Part shown: piece by piece, positions 35,371 through 44,837 of the stretch
Layout of the letters: each line of letters begins with the position of its first letter
Numbering within the stretch: the first letter of the stretch is position 1
Assembly: GCA_021647905.1 (NCBI GenBank)
Contig: JAKITW010000010.1
Location: forward strand, 1-54,449
Source of the DNA: Desulfobacterales bacterium
GTDB lineage: Bacteria; Desulfobacterota; Desulfobulbia; Desulfobulbales; BM004
Direction of reading: 5' to 3'
DNA length: 54,449 nt
Made by a program: the position numbers and the translations under genes
Notes under the pieces: generated by a model
What the model saw: the letters and a program-made list of their open reading frames with translations, nothing else
Told to the model about the DNA's origin: nothing
Database searches by the model: none

Positions 35371-37098
35371 ATGAAAGTCATTCTTGCCAAAAATGCCGGT
35401 TTCTGCATGGGGGTGCGCCGGGCGGTGGAAACCACCCTGGATGTCATCAACCATGAGCCGGGCAGCGTGGCCACCTTTGGTCCGTTGATCCATAACCCGC
35501 AGGTGTTGGGCCTGCTGGAGGAACGCGGGGTCCGGATTCTTAAGGATATTCCGGAACAGCAGTCCGGCACCGTGGTCATCCGGGCCCACGGGGTGCCGCC
35601 CGAGCAGAAAAAGAAACTCCAGGCGATCGGCGCCCGGGTCAAGGACGCCACCTGCCCCCATGTGGTAAAGGTGCAGGTGATCATCAAGAAGTATCGCCGC
35701 CAGGGCTATGGCACGGTGATCATCGGCGACCGCAACCATGCCGAGGTGGAAGGGCTGATCGGCTATGCCGGGGCGGCCGGCCATGTGATCAGCTGCCGGG
35801 CGGATATCAACGGTTTGACTCTGACCGGTCCCTATATCATTGTCAGCCAGACCACCCAGGACCCCACCGTATTTGCTGCATTGAGCGAGCAGATTCTCGA
35901 GCGGTTCCCCAACGGCGAGGTCTTTAAAACCATCTGCGATTCCACCCATCAGCGCCAGGGCGAGGTACGCGAACTCTGCGCCAAGGTCAGGGCCATCGTG
36001 GTGGTGGGCGGCCGCAACAGCGCCAACACCCGGCGGCTGGCCGAGATCGTCGAGGGGATGGGCTGCCGGGCCTTTACCGTGGAAACGGAAGAGGAACTGG
36101 ACCGTGTGGCGCTCAGTCAATACGATTGCGTCGGAATCACTGCCGGGGCCTCCACCCCCACCTGGATGATCAACCGGGTGGTCCGCTTTCTGGAGGCGAT
36201 CCCCGGTCAAGGCGAGGGAGTGTTCCGGATCGGGCTGTACCGGTTCTTCTGGCTGCTGCTGGTGACCAATTTTTACGTGGCCGTGGGCGGCGGGTTCCTG
36301 GCCTATGCCAGTGTTCTGCTCCAGGGGATCGAGCCCCGGCCCTCCCATTTTCTGATCAGTTTCGGCTACCTCTTTGCCATGCACAACCTCAATCGCTTCA
36401 TGAACCAGAAGTCCAGGGAGTTCAATGACCCGATCCGGGCATTTTTTTATCATCGTTTCGGCTGGCCGTTGTTGATGGCCTCGGCCCTGGCCCTGGTCCT
36501 GGCCCTGACTCTGGCCCGGGGGCTGGGGCAGTTGCCGTTTCTGCTTCTGATCGTGATGAGTGTATTCGGGGTGCTTTACAGCGTCCGCTTTATCCCGGCG
36601 GCCATGCAGCCGTTGCTCCGGGTCCGGCGACTCAAGGAGATCCCCGGCTCCAAGACCTTTCTGGTGGCGCTGGCCTGGGCCTTTGTCACTGCCCTGGTCC
36701 CGGCGTGGACCGATGGCCGGCAACCGGACCGGATGACTGCCGGGGCCTTTGTTTTTGTTTTTTTGCTCGTTTTTGTCCGCAATGCCCTGTTTGATGTCTT
36801 TGAGGTGCAGGCCGACCGGGTGATGGGCAAGGAGACCCTGCCGGTATGTATCGGTGAGCGGAAGACCATGATCATTCTCCACCTGTTTATCGGGTTGCTG
36901 GTTACGCTGTTGCTGGTCTTTCCCTGGTTCGGCTGGATCACGCCGCTGGGCTACTGGCTGCTGCCCCCTGTTTTTTATCTGATCGGGCTGGTTTATTTAT
37001 ATGAAAAAGAAAGGGTGGCCCAGGGGCCCAAGCTTGAACTGGCCCTGGAGTCCCTGTTTTTCCTGATGGCCGGTTTTGCCTGGCTCGGTGGGTTATAA
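35371..37098 (+). CDS. ispH: IspH-UbiA fusion: HMBPP reductase plus prenyltransferase-like membrane domain
   Basis: 575 residues. Residues 1-285 are a complete IspH (4-hydroxy-3-methylbut-2-enyl diphosphate reductase), the last step of the MEP pathway, with the three cluster cysteines C12, C95 and C189 and the substrate residues around HNP (41), HGV (73) and TQRQ-like HQRQ. From about 290 to the end is a UbiA-type membrane domain with some eight helices. Its second Asp motif is kept (DVFEVQADRVMGKETLPV, D475/D482). The first motif is degenerate (NRFMNQKSREFND in place of NDxxDxxxD). The ATG at 35371 gives the canonical IspH start. ftsY follows 92 bp downstream. Confidence 0.92.
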   Translation: MKVILAKNAGFCMGVRRAVETTLDVINHEPGSVATFGPLIHNPQVLGLLEERGVRILKDIPEQQSGTVVIRAHGVPPEQKKKLQAIGARVKDATCPHVVKVQVIIKKYRRQGYGTVIIGDRNHAEVEGLIGYAGAAGHVISCRADINGLTLTGPYIIVSQTTQDPTVFAALSEQILERFPNGEVFKTICDSTHQRQGEVRELCAKVRAIVVVGGRNSANTRRLAEIVEGMGCRAFTVETEEELDRVALSQYDCVGITAGASTPTWMINRVVRFLEAIPGQGEGVFRIGLYRFFWLLLVTNFYVAVGGGFLAYASVLLQGIEPRPSHFLISFGYLFAMHNLNRFMNQKSREFNDPIRAFFYHRFGWPLLMASALALVLALTLARGLGQLPFLLLIVMSVFGVLYSVRFIPAAMQPLLRVRRLKEIPGSKTFLVALAWAFVTALVPAWTDGRQPDRMTAGAFVFVFLLVFVRNALFDVFEVQADRVMGKETLPVCIGERKTMIILHLFIGLLVTLLLVFPWFGWITPLGYWLLPPVFYLIGLVYLYEKERVAQGPKLELALESLFFLMAGFAWLGGL

Positions 37099-37190
37099 GG
37101 GGTGCCGGCCGTTCGGCCGCGATCGGTTTAATCAATACCCATGCCGGTTGCGGGTCTGACACCGGACATGCTTTACGGAGAGAGGAATAG

Positions 37191-38384
37191 ATGCTGAGTT
37201 GGTTTAAGAAAAAACTGGGCAAGAAGAAAGAGGACGAGCCGGCCTTGGTCGCGGAACCCGCGGCCGAAGAGGCCGTGTCGCGGGAAGATGCAGCCGAGGA
37301 GCCGGCCGGGCCTGAACCGATATCCGAACCGACGCCGGTCCCTGAATCCGAGGCGGTGGCTGAATCCGCGCCCGAGCCTGAACCTGTTGTCGAACCGGAA
37401 CCGGTCCCCGGGAAAGGGGTGTTCCAGCGGTTGCGGGAGCGGCTTGGCAGGACCAGGGGCTCCCTGATTGCCAGGATGGACCATCTTTTTCTCGGCCGAC
37501 GGCAGATCGACCAGGAACTGTTCGACGAGTTGGAGGAAATCCTGATTACCTCCGACCTGGGAGTGGGAACCACCATGGACCTCCTCGATCATGTCCGCAA
37601 CCAGGTCAAGCGGGATCAGCTTACCGATCCCCGGGCGCTCCGGCAGGCCCTGCAGGAACGGCTTCTTTACTATCTCCGCCGGACCGGGCAGAACTCCGAA
37701 CTGGTGATGCCCGAGTCCGGGCCCTTTGTCATCATGGTGGTGGGGGTCAACGGGGTGGGCAAGACCACCACCATCGGCAAGCTTACCCATAAGTTCGTCC
37801 AGTCCGGCCAGGCGGTGCTGCTGGTGGCCGGCGATACCTTCAGGGCCGCGGCCAGCGAGCAGTTGAAGATCTGGGGCGAGCGCAGCAAGGTCAAGGTGGT
37901 GGCCCGGCAGGACGGTGTTGATCCTTCGTCGGTTGTCTACGATGCGCTGGACTATGCCCGGACCCGGGATTTTGACGTGATCATCATCGATACCGCCGGC
38001 CGGCTTCACACCAAGGTCAACCTGATGGAGGAACTGAAAAAGATCAAGCGGGTGATGGACAAGAAGATCAAGGGCGCCCCCCACGAGGTGCTGCTGGTCC
38101 TGGACGCCACCACCGGTCAGAACAGCATCTCCCAGGCCCGGCTCTTTGACGAGACGGTGGGCGTCACCGGGATAGTCCTGACCAAACTGGACGGCACGGC
38201 CAAGGGCGGGATCGTGGTCAATATCTCCCATGAGTTCGATATCCCCATCCGCTTCATCGGCATCGGCGAGCAGTTGGAGGATCTGCGCGATTTCGAGCCG
38301 GAGGAGTTTGTCAGCGCCCTGTTTGCCGGCAACCACAATGGGAAACAACTGGAGACCGCCCGGATCGGAGCGGCCGGGGATTGA
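37191..38384 (+). CDS. ftsY: Signal recognition particle receptor FtsY
   Basis: FtsY, 397 residues, is the SRP receptor that delivers ribosome-nascent chains to the membrane. An acidic, Pro/Glu-rich A region (about 15-75) precedes the N domain and the GTPase G domain: GVNGVGKTTTIGKL (G1), DTFRAAASEQL, DTAGRLHTK and TKLDGTAKGG. The C-terminal GIGEQLEDLRDFEPEEFV is intact. GGAGAG precedes the start. The DjlA-like gene begins 6 bp after the stop. Confidence 0.97.
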   Translation: MLSWFKKKLGKKKEDEPALVAEPAAEEAVSREDAAEEPAGPEPISEPTPVPESEAVAESAPEPEPVVEPEPVPGKGVFQRLRERLGRTRGSLIARMDHLFLGRRQIDQELFDELEEILITSDLGVGTTMDLLDHVRNQVKRDQLTDPRALRQALQERLLYYLRRTGQNSELVMPESGPFVIMVVGVNGVGKTTTIGKLTHKFVQSGQAVLLVAGDTFRAAASEQLKIWGERSKVKVVARQDGVDPSSVVYDALDYARTRDFDVIIIDTAGRLHTKVNLMEELKKIKRVMDKKIKGAPHEVLLVLDATTGQNSISQARLFDETVGVTGIVLTKLDGTAKGGIVVNISHEFDIPIRFIGIGEQLEDLRDFEPEEFVSALFAGNHNGKQLETARIGAAGD

Positions 38385-38390
38385 GGGACA

Positions 38391-39230
38391 ATGGAATATA
38401 GACGACACGAGCAACCGGGTTGCGGCGGCTGTCTGCTGCTCCTCCTGTTGCTTGTTTTTCTGGCCGGCGGCGCGCCGATGCTGATCCAGTTTCTTGGCTT
38501 TATCGCCATGTCGGTACTCTTTTTTATCCTGGCGGTCATTGCCGCCTTCTGGGGTTTTTCTTATTACATCAAGCGGCAGATCAGCGCCTACCAGAGGTCC
38601 CAGACCGAGTCCCACAACACCTTTGTCCATCTGCTGGTGCATGTCCTGGTCTGGATCGCCCGGATGGACGGGGTGGTATCCCCGGCCGAGATCGAGACCA
38701 TCCACCGTTTTTTCCGGCACAACCTCCGCTATTCCCAGAGCCAGATGTACTGGATCAAGGAACTGGTCCGGGAGGCCCGCGCCTCCACGGCAAGCCTTGA
38801 TGCCCTGCTGGCCGAGTTCAAGCAGCAGTTCGCCTATGAGCCGCGGCTTATCCTGCTGGAGTTGATCTTTCAGGTTCTCTATACCAAGTCGATGGTGCCG
38901 GAGAGCGAACTGAAGCTTGCCCGCGATATTGCCGGGTTTCTGGAGATCTCACCCTATGATCTGCGGGTGATCGAGAACAGGTTCGTGGGCGGCTACGGCC
39001 CGGCCGCTGCGCCGGGGGGGCGGAGTGAAGGGCATTATTACCAGGTCCTGGGCCTGGAACCGGGGGTCGGCTTTGAGGAGATCAAGGTCGCCTACCGCAA
39101 GCTGAGCATGCAGTATCACCCGGACAAGGTGAGTCATCTCGGCGAGGAGTTCCGCCAGGTGGCTGAAGAGAAGATGAAGGAGTTGAACGAGGCCTATCAG
39201 TACCTGGAAAAGAGGTATCGGAATGGATAG
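38391..39230 (+). CDS. DjlA-like membrane co-chaperone (TerB + J domain)
   Basis: A 279-residue protein. Two N-terminal transmembrane segments (about 15-32 and 36-58) are followed by a TerB-like helical domain (about 75-180; DGVVSPAEIETIHRFF) and a C-terminal J domain (about 215-277) with HPD at 243-245, which stimulates DnaK. This is the DjlA layout, with two helices rather than one. GAGGG precedes the start, and the gene is directly behind ftsY, so both are probably co-transcribed and act at the inner membrane. Confidence 0.9.
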   Translation: MEYRRHEQPGCGGCLLLLLLLVFLAGGAPMLIQFLGFIAMSVLFFILAVIAAFWGFSYYIKRQISAYQRSQTESHNTFVHLLVHVLVWIARMDGVVSPAEIETIHRFFRHNLRYSQSQMYWIKELVREARASTASLDALLAEFKQQFAYEPRLILLELIFQVLYTKSMVPESELKLARDIAGFLEISPYDLRVIENRFVGGYGPAAAPGGRSEGHYYQVLGLEPGVGFEEIKVAYRKLSMQYHPDKVSHLGEEFRQVAEEKMKELNEAYQYLEKRYRNG

Positions 39231-39260
39231 TGTTAGAAAGGACAGTGGAAAAGTTAATAG

Positions 39261-40799
39261 TTATTGGTGGCCATGACCTGTCGGCGGGGTTGATTCCCTG
39301 GCAAGTTTCCGGGCCGCGCTGACCAGGGATGGATAGTCGCCCGGCCCGGCCCGCTTGAAGATCTTCAGGGCCAGGTCGATGTACTGCTGATCGGTATCCG
39401 CGTTGATAAAGACTTCCATCGGGCCGGAACATACCGGACCGATGCCGGCCAGGGCCGGCAAGGGGTTGGCCAGGTCCTCTTCGCGGGTGAAGATATCGTG
39501 GCCGGCCCGCTGTTTAACCAGCAGATCGGGACAGATGCCTGTCTGCTGGATCGCCGCTCCCCGCGGGGTATGGAACTCCGAGGTGGAAAGCCGGAGCGCG
39601 GCCCCGCCCGGTAATGGAAAAATCGTCTGTATCGATCCCTTGCCAAAGGTCCGGGCGCCGATGACCAGGGCCCTTTTGTTGTCCTGCAATGCGGCGGCCA
39701 CCACCTCGGTGCCGCTGGCGCTGCCCTGGTTGACCAGGACGATGACCGGGAAGGTGAACCCGGAGTAGCGCACCTTCGGTTTTGCCCGGTAGATGACGTT
39801 CCTGTTGCTGATCCTGCCCCTGGTCGACACGATGATTCCCTGGTCGAGGAACAGCTCCGAGACCTTGATCGCCTGGTCCAGCAGCCCGCCGGGATTGTTT
39901 CTGAGATCAAGGATCAGTCCCCTGGTACCGGACCGGGCAAGGTCTCTGAGGGCCAGGAATGTGTCGCGACCGGTATTGTTGATAAATCTCGATATCCGGA
40001 CATAGCCGTATCCCGAGTCCAGTTGCCGGACGCTCACGCTCTTGCGGGGGATCACCTGTCTGGTGATGGTGTAGTCCCTGGGCCGGCGCATGGACTGGCC
40101 CAGGATCGACAGATGCACCCTGGTTCCCGCCGGACCCCGGATCATGGCGATGGCCTCCATCAGGTCCATGCCCCGGGTGGAGCGGTTCTGGATCGCCAGG
40201 ATCCGGTCATGGGCCTTGATTCCCAGGCGAGCGGCGGCTGTGCCCGGGACCGGGGCAACAACGGTGACCGCCCCGTGGTCAATGGAGATCACGATTCCTG
40301 TTCCACTGAATGTCCCGTTTTTTTCAGAGCGGAGTTGCCGGTAGATCTCCGGGGGGATAAAGGATGAATGGCAGTCCAGGGTGTTGACCATGCCGTGGAT
40401 CGCTCCGGAGGTGACATCCTCGGCCGATCTGTTGGGGAAGCTGTCAAGGGAGGTTGCCAGCATGGAGGAGAGTCGCTCGAATAATGCCCGGTCGTTATCG
40501 ATTATCTCCTTCCTGGAGATGGCAATCTCCGCGCCCGGCGAAAAACCGATCAACAGCGTTGCCTGGTCGGCCCTGATCGAAACTTTCTCCTTGCCCAGGA
40601 AATCCTGAAGTCCCCGGGCCGCCCCCCGGGCCAGGGTCCAGTTGTCAACGGGCAGTAGATAATCGTTCCGGATAAGGGACAGTACATCGCTGAGAGCGGA
40701 AAATTCTTTGGCCCGGCCGTCAACCGGGGCTGAAACAAGGAGGAGCAGGGCCAGGATAATGATTATGATCTTCTTTTCGGCGCGCGGGCGGCGGGTCAT
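39261..40799 (-). CDS. S41-family C-terminal processing peptidase
   Basis: A 512-residue exported protease. A signal peptide or anchor (about 9-29) is followed by a helical N-terminal region, a PDZ domain (about 165-245; GTGIVISIDHGAVTV...) and the S41 catalytic core with the serine in NQGSASGTEVV and the lysine in TFGKGSIQ. Such enzymes trim proteins from the C terminus in the periplasm. It is convergent with the DjlA-like gene, 30 bp apart. Repeat R2 sits 45 bp upstream of its start, between it and glmM, which is on the same strand. Confidence 0.92.
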   Translation of the reverse strand: MTRRPRAEKKIIIIILALLLLVSAPVDGRAKEFSALSDVLSLIRNDYLLPVDNWTLARGAARGLQDFLGKEKVSIRADQATLLIGFSPGAEIAISRKEIIDNDRALFERLSSMLATSLDSFPNRSAEDVTSGAIHGMVNTLDCHSSFIPPEIYRQLRSEKNGTFSGTGIVISIDHGAVTVVAPVPGTAAARLGIKAHDRILAIQNRSTRGMDLMEAIAMIRGPAGTRVHLSILGQSMRRPRDYTITRQVIPRKSVSVRQLDSGYGYVRISRFINNTGRDTFLALRDLARSGTRGLILDLRNNPGGLLDQAIKVSELFLDQGIIVSTRGRISNRNVIYRAKPKVRYSGFTFPVIVLVNQGSASGTEVVAAALQDNKRALVIGARTFGKGSIQTIFPLPGGAALRLSTSEFHTPRGAAIQQTGICPDLLVKQRAGHDIFTREEDLANPLPALAGIGPVCSGPMEVFINADTDQQYIDLALKIFKRAGPGDYPSLVSAARKLARESTPPTGHGHQ

Positions 40800-40843
40800 G
40801 GTCTGGTAATATAAGAATTTTCCGGTTCAGGCGTACTGTTAAC

Positions 40844-41119
40844 GTAAACATTCAGTAAACCCCCTCCTATCGGGAAAGGGGTTTTCTTCTACCAACGGCC
40901 GCTCCATTGAGAAGGGCCGGCTGTTCATAAACAGGCTATCAAGCAGGAACTCGCTTCGCCGCAACGGCGATTCGGAACCCATAAGCATATCCTGCCGAAG
41001 TTGTTTCAAATTCCGCTTTTGCCGTCACGGCTGCGGCTCAGGGTCCGCTACACCGTTCGGTATAAGAAAACCCCTTTCCCGGTCCAATCTCAAACGTACG
41101 GGGTTTACCGAAACCTTAC
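40844..41119 (+). repeat. 276-bp MITE-like element, copy R2, with perfect 8-bp target duplication
   Basis: The middle copy of the 276-bp family. It is flanked by CTGTTAAC at 40836-40843 and again at 41120-41127, a perfect 8-bp direct repeat. This fixes the element ends as GTAAACATTC on the left and CTTAC on the right. It matches R1 with about ten differences. The AAACCCC/GGGGTTT pairs followed by T-rich sequence near each end look like inward-reading terminators. It separates glmM from the S41 protease gene. Confidence 0.92.
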
Positions 41120-41135
41120 CTGTTAACAATCATTT

Positions 41136-42488
41136 TCATACCCGGTCGGCCGCGCTGACCAGGTCGCAGAGTTCATGGGCCATGGCGTTGATCAGGGCCT
41201 GGTCCTCGCCCTCCACCATCACCCGGATCACCGGTTCGGTGCCGGATGGACGGACCAGGATCCGGCCCGTGCGGCCCAGTTTTTCCGCCATGGCGGCCTG
41301 CTGTCTGACAAATCCCGGAATGTTTTCCACGGTGAGCCCGGCGGCGATGCGCACGTTTTTGAGTACCTGGGGGAAGGGCTCCATGATCGTTGCCAGCTCG
41401 GACAGCGGCTTCTGCTGCTTGACCATGCTCACCAGGAGTTGCAGTCCGGCCAGGGTGCCGTCGCCGGTGGTGTTGTGTTTGAGAAAGATCAGATGGCCGG
41501 ACTGTTCGCCGCCGAAATTATAGTCGTTCCGGCGCATCTCCTCGACCACGTAGCGGTCGCCGACCCTGGTCCGGACCATTGAACCGCCCATCCGCTCCAT
41601 GGCCTTTTCCAGCCCCAGGTTGCTCATCACCGTGGCCACCAGGGTTTTCTTATTAAGTTTATCGCGGGAGATCATGTCCCGGGCGCAGATGGCCATGATC
41701 CGGTCGCCGTCGACCAGGTCGCCCTTTTCATCGGCCATGATCACCCGGTCGCCGTCACCGTCCAGGGCAATGCCCAGGTCGGCGCCGGTCCGGCGAATCG
41801 TTTCCTGCATCCGCTGCGGGTAAAGGGCGCCGCACTGGTGGTTGATGTTGAGCCCGTCCGGCTCGGCCCCGATGGTGGTGACCTTGGCGCCCAGTTCCCG
41901 GAAGACCAGGGGGGCCACGCCGTAGGTGGCGCCGTGGGCGCAGTCGAGCACGATGTGCAGATCGTCCAGGGTGTAACGCCTGGGAAAGGTGTTTTTGAGA
42001 AACACGATATAGCGCCCCTTGGCGTCATCGATCCGGGTCGCCCGGCCGATCTCCTCGGCTGTCGGCCGCAGGGCCTCCATCTTCTGGGAAAAGATCAACT
42101 CCTCGATCTCGTGTTCCTTTTCATCGGCCAGCTTGAAGCCGTTATTGGAAAAGATCTTGATCCCGTTGTCCTGAAAGGGGTTGTGGGAGGCAGAGATCAC
42201 CACCCCGGCGGCGGCGCGCATGCTGGTGGTGATAAAGGCGATCCCCGGGGTGGGCAGCGGCCCGACCAGGAGGATATCCACTCCCATGGAGCAGATCCCG
42301 GCGGCCAGGGCGTTTTCTATCATGTATCCGGAAAGGCGGGTATCCTTACCGATCACGATCCGGTGACCGTGGCGCATGTCCTTGACCTGAAAGGCAATGG
42401 CCCGGCCGACCTGCATGGCGATCTCAGTGGTCATCGGGTGGATGTTGGCCGTGCCCCTGATTCCGTCGGTGCCGAAGAGTTCGCGCAT
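41136..42488 (-). CDS. glmM: Phosphoglucosamine mutase
   Basis: GlmM, 450 residues, converts glucosamine 6-phosphate to the 1-phosphate for UDP-GlcNAc and cell-wall synthesis. The phosphoserine loop is [13 protein letters not shown] (Ser near 100), the metal loop is DGDGDR, and the C-terminal phosphate-binding loop is [15 protein letters not shown] lies 8-9 bp upstream of the ATG. It is downstream of cdaA-cdaR; in many bacteria GlmM binds and inhibits CdaA, so the cluster is likely functional as well as positional. Confidence 0.97.
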   Translation of the reverse strand: MRELFGTDGIRGTANIHPMTTEIAMQVGRAIAFQVKDMRHGHRIVIGKDTRLSGYMIENALAAGICSMGVDILLVGPLPTPGIAFITTSMRAAAGVVISASHNPFQDNGIKIFSNNGFKLADEKEHEIEELIFSQKMEALRPTAEEIGRATRIDDAKGRYIVFLKNTFPRRYTLDDLHIVLDCAHGATYGVAPLVFRELGAKVTTIGAEPDGLNINHQCGALYPQRMQETIRRTGADLGIALDGDGDRVIMADEKGDLVDGDRIMAICARDMISRDKLNKKTLVATVMSNLGLEKAMERMGGSMVRTRVGDRYVVEEMRRNDYNFGGEQSGHLIFLKHNTTGDGTLAGLQLLVSMVKQQKPLSELATIMEPFPQVLKNVRIAAGLTVENIPGFVRQQAAMAEKLGRTGRILVRPSGTEPVIRVMVEGEDQALINAMAHELCDLVSAADRV

Positions 42489-42626
42489 ATGGAGTACTCC
42501 AATGTTTTTTTTAGAGGAGCGGCAGCAAACCGGCCCCTTGAAGGGGCGTCCAAGGCCGGGCCCGCCGGGCTCGGATATTTACTGTTGGTTGCGGCCGCGG
42601 CCTGGCATCCGGTCCAGCCATGCCGG

Positions 42627-43622
42627 TTATTGGGGGTGTCTGATTTTAAGTTTTTTGGGTGATTCGATTTCCAGGGCAACGGTCTTGGGGGAGATATCCA
42701 GGATCCGGATTTTATCCTTGTCCTTGCCATAGATATCGCTGATATTGACAACCACCGTGAGCGCGGTCCGGCCAGCGGCGAGGTCCCGGGGGCGGGCCAC
42801 GGCGGTGAACAGGGGGCCTGATTCCCCGGCTTTCAAGGCAATCTCCTTGGGAAGTTCGGCCCGGACGGTGACCGTGGGGGGCCGCGCTTTGTATTTCCGG
42901 TCATTGCCCAGTGAGATCGGGACCTGGAACTGCCGGACCACCAGGGCCGCCCGGATATCGAGTTGCACGGTGACCACCGGTTCGCCGAGCAACTCGGCCA
43001 GGACCGGGGTAAGGACCAGGGAGACCTGCTGTGAGGACGGTTCCCTGAGCCCGTTGAGATCAATGGCCTGGGTCTTGAGGAACTCTTCCTTGCCCAGCGC
43101 ATTCTCCGGCCCGGATACCGAGATATGGTCCGGGTCCAGGGTCACTGAGAGCAGTTCAAAACCCGGGGCCGGCTTGCCGGTCAGTTGCGGCTTGATCGTT
43201 AGTTTCTTCTGGACCAGCCGGTCCAGGCGCAGGGTAATGGTGCGTGGTTGAATCCGCAGAACGCTGATCCCCCAGGGGAGGTCGATGGAGTCGGGCTCGT
43301 TCTCAATGACCACCGTGCCCGGCTTGGCCTTGGACAGATCAATGGAGCGGGTGGTGTGCTGGGAGGCAATGGAGCGGATCAGACTGCGCTGGCCGCTCAC
43401 CGCAACATCAAGCTGTCGTTTGAACTGGTTGGCGATTACCAGGTCCCGGGGCAGGTTGACGATCTCCACCGGTATGGATACGGTCATGTCCACCTTGTCT
43501 TCACCCACCACAAAATACCAGAGCGACAGGGCAAAGAAAAAAGAAAGGAGCTTGAGAACCCAGTTCCGGGGCCGGGGAATGGTGCTCAGGTAGCCGATGA
43601 TTTGTTGAACCAGCTTTGCCAT
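42627..43622 (-). CDS. cdaR: YbbR-domain protein (CdaR-like)
   Basis: A 331-residue protein with one N-terminal membrane helix (about 22-40; LLSFFFALSLWYFVVG) and several extracytoplasmic YbbR repeats (about 45-310). CdaR regulates the diadenylate cyclase CdaA in Gram-positive bacteria. It overlaps the 3' end of cdaA by 37 bp, so the two are translationally coupled. glmM follows 138 bp downstream; the gap holds a small hairpin but no clear terminator. Confidence 0.88.
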   Translation of the reverse strand: MAKLVQQIIGYLSTIPRPRNWVLKLLSFFFALSLWYFVVGEDKVDMTVSIPVEIVNLPRDLVIANQFKRQLDVAVSGQRSLIRSIASQHTTRSIDLSKAKPGTVVIENEPDSIDLPWGISVLRIQPRTITLRLDRLVQKKLTIKPQLTGKPAPGFELLSVTLDPDHISVSGPENALGKEEFLKTQAIDLNGLREPSSQQVSLVLTPVLAELLGEPVVTVQLDIRAALVVRQFQVPISLGNDRKYKARPPTVTVRAELPKEIALKAGESGPLFTAVARPRDLAAGRTALTVVVNISDIYGKDKDKIRILDISPKTVALEIESPKKLKIRHPQ

Positions 43623-44386
43623 ATCTGTTGCGTTGTCTCGTTGGGCATGAAGATGTTTGTCAGCTTGTTTCTCAGCGCTTCCTCGTTGGGCATGGTCTCG
43701 ATTTCGCCTTCTTTTACCAGGGAGATCTCCTGGGTTTCCTCGGAGACCACCACCACCACCGCATCGGTCTCCTCGGACAGGCCGATGGCGGCCCGGTGTC
43801 TGGTGCCGTACCGTTTGTTGATGTAAGGGTTCTTGCTCAACGGCAGGAGACAGCCGGCGGTCTGGATCCGGCCCTCGGCAATCACCACCCCGCCGTCATG
43901 CAGGGGTGAGGAGGGCAGGAACAGGCTGACCAGCAGTTCCCGGCTCAACACCGCATCCACCCGGTGGCCTGAGTCGATATAGTCCCTGAGACCGGTGTCC
44001 CGCTCAATGACGATCAGGGCACCGAGCCGCCGGTCGGCCAGGTAGTGGGCCGCCGAGGCGATGATCGCCAGGTGGTCGGACGCCTCGTCCGAGATCTTGT
44101 AAAAGGGGGTCTTGCCCACCTGGGTCAGGGCCCGGCGGATGTCATGCTGGAACACGATGATGATGATCAGGAACAGTGAACTCAGCAGGGTGCGAAGCAG
44201 CCAGTAGAGGCTGAGCAACTCCAACTCCCGGGCCACGAAATAGACAAAGATCAACACCGCGATGCCGACGAGCATCTGCACCGCCCGGGTACCCTTGATG
44301 ATCAGGATGGTCCGGTAGATGATGAACGACATCAGCAGGATATCAACCACATCCTGCCAGCGAAAGTATTGGAACACGTCGAGCAT
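43586..44386 (-). CDS. cdaA: Diadenylate cyclase CdaA (c-di-AMP synthase)
   Basis: A 266-residue membrane-bound diadenylate cyclase. Three N-terminal transmembrane helices (about 15-90) are followed by the DAC (DisA_N) domain with the catalytic motifs SPLHDGGVVI (DGA-like, here DGG) and RYGTRHRAAIGLSE. It makes c-di-AMP from two ATP. In other bacteria c-di-AMP controls potassium and osmotic balance; an RCK channel is encoded at 21251. It is first in the cdaA-cdaR-glmM operon. Confidence 0.95.
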   Translation of the reverse strand: MLDVFQYFRWQDVVDILLMSFIIYRTILIIKGTRAVQMLVGIAVLIFVYFVARELELLSLYWLLRTLLSSLFLIIIIVFQHDIRRALTQVGKTPFYKISDEASDHLAIIASAAHYLADRRLGALIVIERDTGLRDYIDSGHRVDAVLSRELLVSLFLPSSPLHDGGVVIAEGRIQTAGCLLPLSKNPYINKRYGTRHRAAIGLSEETDAVVVVVSEETQEISLVKEGEIETMPNEEALRNKLTNIFMPNETTQQIWQSWFNKSSAT

Positions 44387-44837
44387 TTCGCGGTATTCAA
44401 GGAAAAGGGGTTTGGTTCTGGTGTCGCTCTGCGAAGAAAAGAGCGTTTTCCGCCCACTCTCTTTATAATATAAACAACTTATTCATGGAGAGGACAAGAG
44501 GTATTTTGTAATGGTGACTACTTTTTTCGCAACCGCCGGGCCAGGTTTCAAGGTCCATGGTTAGTGCCCATCCGGAAATGGCCCTTTTGCCCAATCTCGG
44601 CGTCATGCTCAAAAAATAATCCTCGTAATATCATTTATATGACTCCGGTTATTTTTTTCGCGATCCTTGATCTTGAACGAAATTGCTCATTTCTGGACGG
44701 ACACTGGTTAACAGTGGACAACCCTGCCGGGTCAGGGAATTATCAGGATCGACTCCTCCGGTTGACCCGGCCGCGGAAATGCAATAAGGGAAGTGGTATT
44801 GATTTCGATATAACCAGGAGAAACCACGGAAAAAAAC
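44387..44837. other. Divergent intergenic region between cdaA and the DUF748 gene
   Basis: No convincing gene in 450 bp. TATAAT-like sequences near 44463-44475 could serve either direction but have no good -35. GCCGGGTCA (44726-44734) and TGACCCGGC (44763-44771) form a 9-bp stem with a 28-nt loop in the leader of the DUF748 gene, without a T-run. Confidence 0.45.

Noticed and set aside
44387-44837. c-di-AMP (ydaO-type) riboswitch near cdaA
   Set aside because: Only a single simple stem with a long loop is visible and none of the conserved riboswitch core could be recognised.
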